A stretch of 52,036 bases of DNA from Desulfovibrio sp. GTDB taxonomy: Bacteria; Desulfobacterota; Desulfovibrionia; Desulfovibrionales; Desulfovibrionaceae. Position 1 is the first letter of the stretch; every line of letters begins with the position of its first letter. Positions 1-6,910 of this stretch are shown piece by piece. The stretch spans positions 1 through 52,036 of the forward strand of contig JALHJW010000015.1 of NCBI GenBank assembly GCA_022839785.1, in the 5' to 3' direction. The notes beneath the pieces were generated by a model that was not told the DNA's origin, did no database searches, and was given only the letters and a program-made list of their open reading frames with translations. A program made the translations under genes and the position numbers.

Positions 1-165
1 GCTCGCTCACGCCGCCAACGGCGGCGGAGCCGGGCATTCGCCCGGCTCACGTGTCGCAGGAAAGCATCACGAAATGTATCGGCTCTTTTCGTGGACGCGG
101 CACTCGCCCGCGCCGTCTCCCCGGGGCCGTCCGGCCCCGGGGAGACGGCGCGCGAACGCCCTGTC
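1..165. other. Non-coding left edge with three strong hairpins
   Basis: No convincing gene is seen here. The stretch carries a 6-bp hairpin (11-16/20-25), a 9-bp perfect hairpin (27-35/40-48, loop ATTC) and an 18-bp perfect hairpin (111-128/133-150, loop GTCC). None is followed by a T-run, but a hairpin with a T-run comes directly after (166-197). This could be the 3' end of a transcript that begins left of the window. I do not recognise tmRNA, RNase P or SRP RNA signatures in it. Confidence 0.5.
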
Positions 166-197
166 GAGGCCGCCCCGGGCGGCCTCGCCGCTTTTTT
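166..197 (+). terminator. Rho-independent terminator (plus strand)
   Basis: A 9-bp perfect stem (166-174 with 178-186, loop CCG) is followed by GCCG and a run of six T at 192-197. It would end a rightward transcript entering from outside the window, just before the convergent tRNA-Phe unit. Confidence 0.65.
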
Positions 198-246
198 GGG
201 GGGGGAGGGAGGCGGGATCCGCGCCGCCCCGCGCCCGGCGGAACGG

Positions 247-276
247 AAAAGGGCCCGCGGCGTTCGCCGCGGGCCC
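247..276 (-). terminator. Terminator of tRNA-Phe transcript
   Basis: An 11-bp perfect stem (251-261 with 266-276) lies just downstream of the tRNA on the minus strand and is followed, in that direction, by TTTT (250-247). It is placed 10 nt after the CCA end, as expected for a single-tRNA transcription unit. Confidence 0.75.
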
Positions 277-286
277 GTGGAATTCG

Positions 287-362
287 TGGTGCCTCAGGAG
301 GGAGTTGAACCCCCGACACGGGGATTTTCAGTCCCCTGCTCTACCAACTGAGCTACCGAGGC
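287..362 (-). tRNA. tRNA-Phe (GAA)
   Basis: The minus strand folds as a 76-nt tRNA with an encoded CCA end. The acceptor stem is GCCTCGG with CTGAGGC (one G-T pair), the D-arm is GCTC/GAGC, the anticodon stem is GGGGA/TCCCC and the loop CTGAAAA gives anticodon GAA (Phe). The T-arm carries the TTCAA sequence typical of the T-loop. The promoter at 380-408 and terminator at 247-276 make it a monocistronic unit. Confidence 0.97.
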
Positions 363-379
363 ACGTGTCGAGGAAGAGC

Positions 380-408
380 GGAATACATAATTCGACCGGG
401 CATGGCAA
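380..408 (-). promoter_or_regulatory. Sigma-70-type promoter of tRNA-Phe
   Basis: On the minus strand, TTGCCA (408-403) and TATTCC (385-380) are separated by exactly 17 nt. Transcription would start about 10 nt upstream of the tRNA 5' end at 362. Confidence 0.55.
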
Positions 409-449
409 GGCTTTTTTTCCCGCCCGGCGTCGCCCGCCGCCCGGCCGGG

Positions 450-1022
450 CTAGGCGCACTTCAGGGCGATGATGACGCGGCGGATGTTCTCGTCGTACAG
501 GCCCGGCGTGGAGTAGGGGGTCAGGCGCTTGGTGCGCACCGAGCCGACCAGGGCGCAGCTCACGAACTGCGTGGCCAGGTGCGGGTCGCAGGGCGGGATG
601 CTGCCGTCGCGGATGCCCATGGACATGCAGCTCTCCAGCAGCGTCCAGACCTCGGAGAACTTGCTGACCATGACCTCGCGGTCCTCGCGGGTCTTCATGT
701 CGGAGTAGGGCGAGCAGCGGATGAGGACCATGAAGTGCGCGCCCGGGTCCAGGGAGAAGCCGAGGTAGGCGCGGCAGAAGCGCTCCACGGCCTCAAGGCC
801 CGTGCCCGCCTCCTGCACGCTCATGTGCAGCCGGACCAGGAGCCGCTCCAGCACGTCCATGCCAGCGGCAAGGAAGAGTTTTTCCTTGTTGCCGTAGTGG
901 TGGGCCAGCAGGCCCATGGCCACCTGGGCGCGTTGGGAGATCATGGCGAAGGTGGTCTCGGCGTAGCCGTATTCGCCGAACAGTTCCTTGGCGGCCAGGA
1001 GCAGGGCTTCCTTCTTGGTCAT
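450..1022 (-). CDS. TetR/AcrR family transcriptional regulator
   Basis: A 190-residue protein of typical TetR length. The N-terminal 50 residues hold the TetR helix-turn-helix signature: a first helix (KKEALLLAAKELFGEYGY), then TTFAMISQRAQVAMGLLAHHYGNKEKLF, the recognition-helix pattern ending in YxxKxxL. The C-terminal part is a helical ligand-binding domain with no recognisable ligand signature. The start at 1022 has GAGG 8-11 nt upstream and a TTGACA-17-TATCCA promoter about 50 nt upstream (1070-1098). No efflux pump or metabolic operon lies beside it, so its target and ligand cannot be named. The 11+11 bp inverted repeat at 1483-1508 is a candidate operator for this protein. Confidence 0.92.
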   Translation of the reverse strand: MTKKEALLLAAKELFGEYGYAETTFAMISQRAQVAMGLLAHHYGNKEKLFLAAGMDVLERLLVRLHMSVQEAGTGLEAVERFCRAYLGFSLDPGAHFMVLIRCSPYSDMKTREDREVMVSKFSEVWTLLESCMSMGIRDGSIPPCDPHLATQFVSCALVGSVRTKRLTPYSTPGLYDENIRRVIIALKCA

Positions 1023-1069
1023 GCGTACGCCTCGGTCTGGATGATGCTGCTGCGCAAAAGGGACGACTG

Positions 1070-1098
1070 TGGATACGGACTGCCAGCCCCGCTGTCAA
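1070..1098 (-). promoter_or_regulatory. Sigma-70-type promoter of the tetR gene
   Basis: TTGACA (1098-1093) and TATCCA (1075-1070) on the minus strand are 17 nt apart. The -35 box is perfect. The expected start point is about 40 nt upstream of the TetR start codon. Confidence 0.6.
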
Positions 1099-1482
1099 TG
1101 TTGTCCCGGCTGCGCGCGCCCTGGCCGTTTTGCCGGGCGCGCCACGCGGGAGGGGCGCCGGTCTGCGGAAACCGGCGCCCCTGGGGCATGGAATGAAGGG
1201 GCGGATCAAAGACGGTCGGGGTCTCCTCGGACAAGAGCCCCCGATATGGAGGGTGTGTTGAGCCTGTGGAACTATCTTTATCCCCGCGGCCCTGCCGGAC
1301 TGCCTGCGCGGCCTGCGGGAATGTCGTCATCGTCGTCTCTTCGGGGCGGCCGCGCCGCCTGTGACCGCCGGGCCCGGTTCCGCGCACAATGAATGCGTGG
1401 CGGGCATGCGCGGGACCTTGCCCGGCGGTCAGGCGTCGTTTCCAACCCTCACCGTGACGGGCCGGGGGCGCCGTCCCGTCAA

Positions 1483-1508
1483 CGACTGATTGAGTTATCA
1501 ATCAGTCG
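1483..1508. promoter_or_regulatory. TetR-type operator (11-bp inverted repeat, 4-bp spacer)
   Basis: CGACTGATTGA at 1483-1493 and its exact reverse complement at 1498-1508 flank GTTA. Arm length and spacing are like classical TetR-family operators. It begins at the predicted start point (about 1509) of the minus-strand promoter at 1516-1544, so a bound repressor would block that promoter. The nearby TetR protein is the obvious candidate ligand; that is inference. Confidence 0.65.
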
Positions 1509-1515
1509 CAAGTCC

Positions 1516-1544
1516 TGAATAGCGGACCGGCCCCGGAGGGTCAA
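1516..1544 (-). promoter_or_regulatory. Operator-controlled promoter reading towards tetR
   Basis: TTGACC (1544-1539) and TATTCA (1521-1516) on the minus strand are separated by 17 nt. The start point would fall at the edge of the inverted repeat 1483-1508. The transcript would run about 490 nt before reaching the tetR start at 1022, so tetR would have two promoters, one with a long leader. Confidence 0.5.
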
Positions 1545-1728
1545 GAGGAATTTTGCGGAAAGTGGGAAAAAATCGCGAAAAAATGAAAAACCCTTTCAGT
1601 GCAAGCTCTTCAGGACACGCGCGGGCATGGCCGGACCCGCTCCGGCCCCCTGTCCGCCCGGCGCGGCCGCTCCGCCCGTTGCAGGCTTCCGGTCCGGTCC
1701 GGCCGATCGGTCCGGCCGGCCGGTCCGC

Positions 1729-2475
1729 TCAGTTGGCCCGGACCAGCGCCCGCGACCAGGAACGCACCGTCTCGCGCACAAAGGCCGGACTCGTCTCGTC
1801 CCGCAGGATGGCGTAAACGTACAGATACACCACCCGGTCGCCCGCCAGCGTCAAGGCCTTGCCCGCCACCAGGCTCCGGCCCGTCGCCTCTCCGTCGCCC
1901 GCGGCCTGTGTCTGCACCTGCAGGAAGGCCAACGCCCGCTCCTCGTCCAGCACCACGCCCAGCGACTCCACCGCCCGGAACTCCACCCGCGCGTCCGGCT
2001 CCAGCCACCAGTCCCCTCCGGCCGCGTCCTCCCCGATCGCGCCCGGCCCGATCGCGCCCGGCCCGGGCAGCAGGTCCGCGTCGGCCCGGTGCATGGCGGC
2101 GATCTCGGCGCGCAGCCGCTCCTTCAACGCCCCGAACTCGGCCGCGCCCACCGGCCGGTCGCGCATGGCCAGCGGCGTCTGCACCTGCAGGTACCGCGAA
2201 AAATCCGGCGTGCCGCCCGCGTACAAGGCCAGCAACGACGCCTCCGGCACGAACATGCCCTGCGCCTCGTTGCCCGGCGCGGCAAAGGCCTGCGCCGCCT
2301 CGTACCACACGCCCGTCTCCCGCCCCAACAGCGTGAACCCGTCCGGGATCGGCACCGTCACCGTGCGCGAGCCCAGCAATATCCCCAGCGACGCCCCATG
2401 ACCGGACGACGCCCCGGCCGCCAGGACGGCCAGAACCACCCCCAGCCCCAACAAACGCGACCACGCGATCCTCAT
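1729..2475 (-). CDS. Secreted protein of unknown function
   Basis: A 248-residue protein. Residues 1-28 form a signal peptide (an Arg near the start, then LLGLGVVLAVLAAG and a small-residue cleavage region ending GHGA), so it should be exported. The rest has no membrane segment and no domain I recognise; the last 40 residues (YLYVYAILRDETSPAFVRETV...) are conserved-looking and resemble the ends of periplasmic proteins of unknown function. An in-frame perfect 15-bp tandem duplication (2035-2049/2050-2064) produces the repeat GPGAIGPGAIG. No clear Shine-Dalgarno site precedes the ATG, which is preceded by a polypyrimidine tract. It stands alone between non-coding regions. Confidence 0.75.
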   Translation of the reverse strand: MRIAWSRLLGLGVVLAVLAAGASSGHGASLGILLGSRTVTVPIPDGFTLLGRETGVWYEAAQAFAAPGNEAQGMFVPEASLLALYAGGTPDFSRYLQVQTPLAMRDRPVGAAEFGALKERLRAEIAAMHRADADLLPGPGAIGPGAIGEDAAGGDWWLEPDARVEFRAVESLGVVLDEERALAFLQVQTQAAGDGEATGRSLVAGKALTLAGDRVVYLYVYAILRDETSPAFVRETVRSWSRALVRAN

Positions 2476-2562
2476 GCCGCACGACTAAGACGGATTCCGG
2501 CCCCCTGCAAGAGAAAGAGAGGAAGGAAGAAAAGAAGGGAGAAGAGATGGGGGAGGAAAGAC

Positions 2563-2603
2563 GCCTCCGGCGGCCGGGGGGCCTGAGCCCCCCCGGACCC
2601 CCG
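2563..2603 (+). repeat. Dispersed GC-rich hairpin repeat, copy 1
   Basis: GCCTCCGGCGGCCGGGGGG, then a short loop, then CCCCCCGGACCCCC. Closely related sequences occur at 27682-27729 (minus) and 51676-51715 (plus). The core folds into a stem of about 8 GC pairs. In this copy it is not directly behind a gene in the same sense. Confidence 0.7.
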
Positions 2604-2910
2604 CGTTGCTGCGGACCGCGCCGACGAACCGCCCGCCGCCCGCGCCCTGCGCCCCGGAAGACCGGGACGCATTCCTGGAGCCATGCCCGGATGGGCCGGA
2701 GGGCGGCGGAAGGAGGGCGCTTCGGCGTGGGAAGGCGTGCGGGAACGGAGGAGGGAGGATGCGCGCTTGGCGGCATCCGTCCTATCCGTCCCGGAGTTCC
2801 CGGCCGGGCCGTGCGCGCCGTCGTGCGCCGCCTGCGGCCCCTGTCCGCCGCGGTCCCGCCGTCGTGCGGGGCGGGCGCGGCATGCCGCGCGGGACGCAGA
2901 GAGCGGGGAT

Positions 2911-2932
2911 GCAAGGGGCCTCGGCCCCTTGC
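2911..2932. terminator. Possible terminator hairpin of the carboxypeptidase gene
   Basis: Perfect 10-bp arms GCAAGGGGCC and GGCCCCTTGC with only TC between, so about 8 bp of usable stem. It lies about 72 nt after the carboxypeptidase stop on the minus strand. There is no T-run on that strand; on the plus strand a pyrimidine tract (CTGCCTTTCTT) follows. Confidence 0.35.
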
Positions 2933-3004
2933 CTGCCTTTCTTCCTGCTTCCGTATTCTCTCGGGCGCGGCGTGCGGCGCGCGTGGCGCGTGTCGTGGGG
3001 GGGG

Positions 3005-4378
3005 CTAGCTGTCGCCGGAGCGGGTCTTGGCCTTGGCCTGGGCTTCGGGCTTTTTGGCTTTGGCCTTGCGTTTCTTGGCCGGGGCGTCGCCGGTCTTGGA
3101 GGTCTTGGCTTCGGCGGTCTTGACGTCCTTGGCCTTGGCTTTCCTGACGGCGGCTTTCTGGGCGGTTTTGGCGGCTTCGGCCGTGGCGTCGGTGGCGGCG
3201 CGGGCGGCCGTGTCGGTGGTGCGGGTCACGCGCATCTTGGGGCTGGCGTATTCCACGGAGACGCGTTTGCCGTCCTGCGCGGGCGCGGCGGCGACCTGGG
3301 CGGCTTTGGGCGCGGCTTTGGCCGTGGCCACGGCGCGTTTGGCGGCGGGTTTGACCTCGGCCTTGGGGGCCTTGGCGGCCTGGGCCTTGGAGGACTTGCC
3401 GCGTTTGGCCTGCCGGGTTTCGGCCGCGGCCACGGAGGTCTTGGCCTTCTTGCCCGGGGCGCGGCGGTATTCGGGCACGGGCGCGGCGGGCAGGGCCTCG
3501 GCCACGCTGGTGTTGTCGCGCAGGGCCGCGAATCCGGCCTCCATGAGCCGCAGGTTCTCGCGCGCCCGGACGCCCGGCGTGGCCGCGCCCAGGATCACGC
3601 CCACGAGGCGGGCGCCGTCGCGTTTGGCCGTGGTGATCAGGTTGTAGCCCGAGGCCACGACCCAGCCGGACTTGAGGCCGTCCGCGCCGGGGCAGCTGTT
3701 CAGCAGGGGGTTGTGGTTGCGGGTCCGGACCTTGTTGTGCACCAGGGTCTTCTGGGAGTGATAGTCCAGGGCGTCGGGGTAGGTCCTGAGGTAGGCGCGG
3801 GCCATGGTCAGCATGTCGCGGGCCGTGGTGATGTGGCCTTGCGCGGGCAGGCCCGTGGGGTTCATGAAGACCGTGTTGCCCATGCCGATGGCCGCGGCCT
3901 TGGCGTTCATGGCCGCCACGAAGCTCTTCACGTCGCCCGCGACGTATTCCGCCGCAGCCATGCTGGCGTCGTTGCCCGAGGACACGGCCATGCCCGTGAG
4001 GATCTTGTCCAGGGAGAGCTGTTCGCGCTTTTTCAGGTGCATGCGCGAGCCGCCGGTGCCCGCCGCGGTCTGGCTGACCGTGACCTGGTCGGAGAGCGTG
4101 ACGCGGCCTTTCTTCACCGCGTCGAAGATCACGTACATGCTCATGACCTTGGTCAGGGAGGCGGGCGGGATGGGCTCGTCGGCGTTCTGTTCGTAGAGGA
4201 TGCGGCCGGAGCCGAGGTCCATGAGGATGGCCGACCTGGCCTGGATGCCTTGCGCCTGCGTGGCGGCCGGGGCGGGAAGGGGCAGGAGGAGGAACGCCAG
4301 CAGGAGGGGGAGGAGGGCCGCCGGTCGGGGAAGGGCGGTTCGGCCCCTGTGGTCTGCCGTAACGTTCGCGCTCCGCAT
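3005..4378 (-). CDS. D-alanyl-D-alanine carboxypeptidase (S11) with Lys/Ala-rich tail
   Basis: A 457-residue penicillin-binding protein of the S11 (DacA/DacF) type that trims the terminal D-Ala from peptidoglycan stem peptides in the periplasm. A signal peptide covers residues 1-40 (LLPLLLAFLLLPLPAPA). The three active-site motifs are present: SLTK (Ser74, Lys77), SGN (134-136) and KSG (236-238, the KTG-box variant). The catalytic domain ends near residue 290. Instead of the usual C-terminal beta domain, residues about 310-457 are a low-complexity tail of Lys, Ala, Pro and Thr resembling histone H1 or PhaF/AlgP tails. The start has AAGGAG 6 nt upstream. The gene appears monocistronic. Confidence 0.9.
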   Translation of the reverse strand: MRSANVTADHRGRTALPRPAALLPLLLAFLLLPLPAPAATQAQGIQARSAILMDLGSGRILYEQNADEPIPPASLTKVMSMYVIFDAVKKGRVTLSDQVTVSQTAAGTGGSRMHLKKREQLSLDKILTGMAVSSGNDASMAAAEYVAGDVKSFVAAMNAKAAAIGMGNTVFMNPTGLPAQGHITTARDMLTMARAYLRTYPDALDYHSQKTLVHNKVRTRNHNPLLNSCPGADGLKSGWVVASGYNLITTAKRDGARLVGVILGAATPGVRARENLRLMEAGFAALRDNTSVAEALPAAPVPEYRRAPGKKAKTSVAAAETRQAKRGKSSKAQAAKAPKAEVKPAAKRAVATAKAAPKAAQVAAAPAQDGKRVSVEYASPKMRVTRTTDTAARAATDATAEAAKTAQKAAVRKAKAKDVKTAEAKTSKTGDAPAKKRKAKAKKPEAQAKAKTRSGDS

Positions 4379-4410
4379 GTCGCTCCTTCGTGTCGTCCCG
4401 GTCGTGCGCC

Positions 4411-4480
4411 CGCTGTTGCAGTGGCCGTTGCTTGGACCGTTGCGTGCGCTGTTGCAGTATCAGCGCTTCAGTAACAGCGC
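4411..4480. repeat. Direct and inverted repeats upstream of the carboxypeptidase gene
   Basis: The 12-mer CGCTGTTGCAGT occurs at 4411-4422 and 4447-4458 (36 bp apart), and GCGCTGTT (4446-4453) is inverted as AACAGCGC at 4473-4480. They lie 33-102 bp upstream of the carboxypeptidase start, in its promoter/leader region. They could be regulator sites or leader structure. Confidence 0.45.
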
Positions 4481-4529
4481 CTGCTGCGTGTGGCAAGACA
4501 AAATCGGCGTCCGGCGCGGATTCCCGGAC

Positions 4530-4572
4530 AAAAAAGCCGCCGGTCCCGGGCGCGGGCGCGCGGGACCGGCGG
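4530..4572 (-). terminator. Rho-independent terminator of the lipoprotein gene
   Basis: A 12-bp perfect stem (4537-4548 with 4561-4572) is followed on the minus strand by C and six T (4535-4530). It lies about 50 nt after the stop of the small lipoprotein gene. Confidence 0.8.
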
Positions 4573-4623
4573 AAAAAGGCGGGCGGCAGGGGCTTCGGGA
4601 ACGGCCCGGAAATCCCCGCCGGT

Positions 4624-4851
4624 CTACTGTTTGCGCTCCTGGATGACCCGCACGTCCTCGCGTTTGACCGTCACGGCGCGGCCGTCGAGGTCCTCGAAGT
4701 CGTACGTCTCGGAGCGGCTGTTGTAGTCGGGCTTGGCCGTGGCGACGTATTCCTTGCCGTCGTTCATGACCACGGAATAGTGGCGCGAGCCGCAGGCGGC
4801 CAGGGCGAAGAGGCAGAGCGCCAGGCTCAGCGCGAAAAGCAGGCGTTTCAT
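4624..4851 (-). CDS. YgdI/YgdR-family lipoprotein
   Basis: A 75-residue lipoprotein. Residues 1-19 are a signal peptide ending in the lipobox LAAC, with the cysteine to be lipidated followed by Gly-Ser. The rest matches the YgdI/YgdR family: YSVVMNDGKEYVATAKPDYN near the start of the mature part, then YDFEDLDGRAVTVKREDV. The family is a small SH3-like fold anchored to the outer membrane; its role is unknown. I chose the ATG at 4851, with GGAGGT 6 nt upstream, over an in-frame upstream start that would put 17 charged residues before the signal peptide. A good terminator follows. Confidence 0.88.
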   Translation of the reverse strand: MKRLLFALSLALCLFALAACGSRHYSVVMNDGKEYVATAKPDYNSRSETYDFEDLDGRAVTVKREDVRVIQERKQ

Positions 4852-4930
4852 CGGCGACCTCCGTTTTGCCGGACCATACCCCGCGAGGCCAAAGCGAGGC
4901 AACAGGAGATTGACGACGCGCGTCCGGGTC

Positions 4931-5881
4931 TCAGGTTCCGCCCCGGCGCAGCTCCTCGATCAGGGCGCGGGCCGCGCGCAGCTCCTCCTCGGCCCGGCGC
5001 AACGCGCACAGGTCCACGTCCATGCAGAAGAGTTCGGGGTCGCGGCCCGGCACGCAGATGATGGCGTGGCTGGAGAAGACCGGCGCGAGGGAGCCGTCCT
5101 TGCGCATCAGCAGCAGCTCCGAGGCCGGGATGGCCTGGCCGGTCTCCCGCATGTAGCGGATCGCGCCGCGCACCTCGTCGCGCATGGCGGGCGGGATGAT
5201 CAGGTCCACCAGGTTGCGGCCCATGGCCTCGGCCTCGGTGTAGCCGTAGACCTGGGTGGAGGCCCGGTTCCAGTAGATCACCGTGCCGTCCATGGCGTAG
5301 CCCTGCACGGCCACGGATTCGAGGTGTTCGAGCAGGGTGCGGAAGCGCTCCTCGCTCTGCCGCACGGTTTCGCGGGCGTGGTGTGCGTCGCTCACGTCGC
5401 GGATCAGCCCGGCCACGTGGGTCACGTTTCCGGCCGCGTCGCGCAGGGGCACGGTCCGGATGCGCACCCGGCGGTTCTCGCCGTCCGGCAGCAGCAGGCG
5501 GCACTCCGCCGCGTCCGGGGCCTGGGCGCGCCGCCGCACGTGCGCCAGGACCTCCTCCAGGTCGGCGGGATGCACGGCCCCGGTCCAGTCCCAGGGGTCG
5601 GCGGCCAGCTCCGCGGCCGGGCGGCCGAAGACGGCCTCGTAGGCCGGGTTGACGTGGAGCAGCCGCGCGGCGTCCGGCGTCTGCACGAAGAGCACGTCGT
5701 CCAGGTCCCTGGCGAACTGGCGCAAGACGTCGAGCCCGCCGGGCAGGGGCGGGATGCCGTCCGGCGCCGTCGCCGCGCCCGTGTTCTCGTCCAGGGCCGC
5801 CTCCAGCTCGGCGATCCGCCGCCTGGCCGCGGCCAGTTCCGCGAGCAGCGTCTCGCGGGGCGCATCCTCAGGGTGATTCAT
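4931..5881 (-). CDS. Tandem PAS-domain protein without output domain
   Basis: A 316-residue soluble protein. A short N-terminal coiled-coil (residues 5-30, LLAELAAARRRIAELEAAL) is followed by two PAS folds. The first is at about 45-165, ending in the PAC-type stretch RRVRIRTVPLRDAAGNVTHVAGLIRDVS. The second is at about 175-295, with MDGTVIYWNRASTQVYGYTEAEAMGRN. A last helix (RRAEEELRAARALIEELRR) resembles the connector that normally leads to a kinase or GGDEF domain, but the protein stops there. It may be a stand-alone sensor acting on a partner, or a truncated kinase. An in-frame TTG 45 nt upstream is an alternative start; no strong Shine-Dalgarno site decides. Confidence 0.8.
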   Translation of the reverse strand: MNHPEDAPRETLLAELAAARRRIAELEAALDENTGAATAPDGIPPLPGGLDVLRQFARDLDDVLFVQTPDAARLLHVNPAYEAVFGRPAAELAADPWDWTGAVHPADLEEVLAHVRRRAQAPDAAECRLLLPDGENRRVRIRTVPLRDAAGNVTHVAGLIRDVSDAHHARETVRQSEERFRTLLEHLESVAVQGYAMDGTVIYWNRASTQVYGYTEAEAMGRNLVDLIIPPAMRDEVRGAIRYMRETGQAIPASELLLMRKDGSLAPVFSSHAIICVPGRDPELFCMDVDLCALRRAEEELRAARALIEELRRGGT

Positions 5882-6003
5882 GGGAAACAGGTCCAGTTGC
5901 GGTTCTCCCCCCCGCCACTGCCGCAATCATACGCGTTTCGCTGGGCGGAACAAGTAGGGAAAACCCGTCCTGCGGGAGCGCCTGCGGCGCACGGCGTTGC
6001 GGT

Positions 6004-6831
6004 TCAGCCGCCGTGCGCGGCGCGGCGCTCCATGCGGCCCAGGATGATGCGGGCGCGTGCGGCCACGCCGCGCGAGGGCTGCGCGGGCGACCACTTGAGC
6101 GGGCTGGGCAGGACCGCGGCGAGGCGCGCGGCCTGCTCCGCCGAGAGCCCGGCGGCGGTGGTCCCGAAGTGGGCGCGGGCCGCGGCCTCGATGCCGAAGA
6201 TGCCGTCGCCCCACTCGGCCACGTTGAGGTAGAGTTCGAGGATGCGCTTCTTGGACAGGGCCCGCTCCAGCCGCCAGGCCAGGATGGCCTCCTTGAACTT
6301 GCGCAGCGGGTTCTTGGCGGGCGAGAGCCAGAGGTTCTTGGCCAGCTGCTGGGTGATCGTGCTGCCGCCCGCGGCCGCGCGGCCCTTCTCGATGTTGGCC
6401 ATGAGCGCCTGCTCCATGCCCTCGAAGTCGAAGCCGTCGTGCCGCCAGAACTTGTCGTCCTCGGCGATGGTCACGGCCAGGATCGCGTTTTTCGAGATGC
6501 GCGAGAGCGGGGTCCAGTTCCGCACGACGCGCCGCTGCCTGCCCTCGCGCGCCCACTGCGCCTCGCGGTGGCGCATGAAGGCGGTCGTTTCCGGGTTTTC
6601 GGCGGCCAGCCGGGTCACGTCCGGCCAGACGAAGTAGCGCCCCACGTCCACGGCTCCGGCCAGGAGCAGGAATACGGCCAGCGCGCCCGCGGCCCGCGCG
6701 AGGCGCGGCAGCAGGGCGCGGCCGCCCGGCGCGGAGGCGGCGGGGCGCGGCCGCGCGGGGCGGGGCGCGCGCGTCCCCCCGCCCCGGCGGGCCTGGACGG
6801 AGGTCTTCTTCGTGGACGGCGTGGGCGGCAT
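6004..6831 (-). CDS. mtgA: Monofunctional peptidoglycan glycosyltransferase MtgA
   Basis: A 275-residue single-domain glycosyltransferase (GT51) that polymerises lipid II into glycan chains at the outer face of the inner membrane. After an Arg/Pro-rich cytoplasmic N-terminus there is one membrane anchor at about 44-62 (LARAAGALAVFLLLAGAV). The GT51 motifs follow in order: AEDDKFWRHDGFD with the catalytic Glu at 124, GGSTITQQLAKNLWLS (155-170), RKFKEAILAWRLE and KKRILELYLNVAEWG. There is no transpeptidase domain. The long basic N-terminal tail (30 residues) is unusual. Nothing in the flanks suggests an operon. Confidence 0.95.
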   Translation of the reverse strand: MPPTPSTKKTSVQARRGGGTRAPRPARPRPAASAPGGRALLPRLARAAGALAVFLLLAGAVDVGRYFVWPDVTRLAAENPETTAFMRHREAQWAREGRQRRVVRNWTPLSRISKNAILAVTIAEDDKFWRHDGFDFEGMEQALMANIEKGRAAAGGSTITQQLAKNLWLSPAKNPLRKFKEAILAWRLERALSKKRILELYLNVAEWGDGIFGIEAAARAHFGTTAAGLSAEQAARLAAVLPSPLKWSPAQPSRGVAARARIILGRMERRAAHGG

Positions 6832-6910
6832 GGCGCAAGGATAGGCAGGCGCGCGGGAAAGGCAAGGGGCGTTCCCGCCCCCCCCGCTCCCCTGCCGGGT
6901 GGATGCGGTC

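Larger units (their letters stand above)
1023..1728. other. 706-bp intergenic region: tetR leader, promoters and operator, no clear gene
   Basis: The stretch contains the tetR promoter (1070-1098), a 12-bp perfect hairpin (1151-1162/1171-1182), a second minus-strand promoter (1516-1544) with an operator at its start point (1483-1508), and a cluster of GGTCCGG repeats just after the next gene's stop (1690-1727, including GGTCCGGCC at 1696-1704 and 1709-1717). An open minus-strand frame of 160 codons spans 1019-1501 and its stop overlaps the tetR start as ATGA. Its codon third positions are not GC-biased as in real genes here, it resembles no family I know, and it contains the tetR promoter, so I do not call it. 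Confidence 0.55.
2476..3004. other. 529-bp intergenic region with dispersed repeat and hairpins
   Basis: No gene seen. It holds a purine-rich tract (about 2505-2562), copy 1 of a GC-rich hairpin repeat (2563-2603), a mixed GC-rich stretch, and a 10-bp stem-loop GCAAGGGGCC/GGCCCCTTGC (2911-2932) near the end of the carboxypeptidase gene. Long open frames across it on both strands are GC-skew artefacts. Confidence 0.6.

Noticed and set aside
287..362. tRNA-Phe as phage attachment site for the tail-fibre islet or prophage remnant
   Set aside because: Both phage-like clusters are more than 14 kb away and no integrase or repeated tRNA 3' end was found beside them.
1610..2914. 434-codon minus-strand frame overlapping the secreted protein gene
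   Set aside because: Arg/Gly-rich shifted frame; the other frame has a good signal peptide and normal composition.
2606..4474. 622-codon plus-strand frame opposite the carboxypeptidase gene
   Set aside because: Gly/Val/Leu-rich mirror frame of a GC-rich gene; the opposite strand has a signal peptide and all three penicillin-binding motifs.
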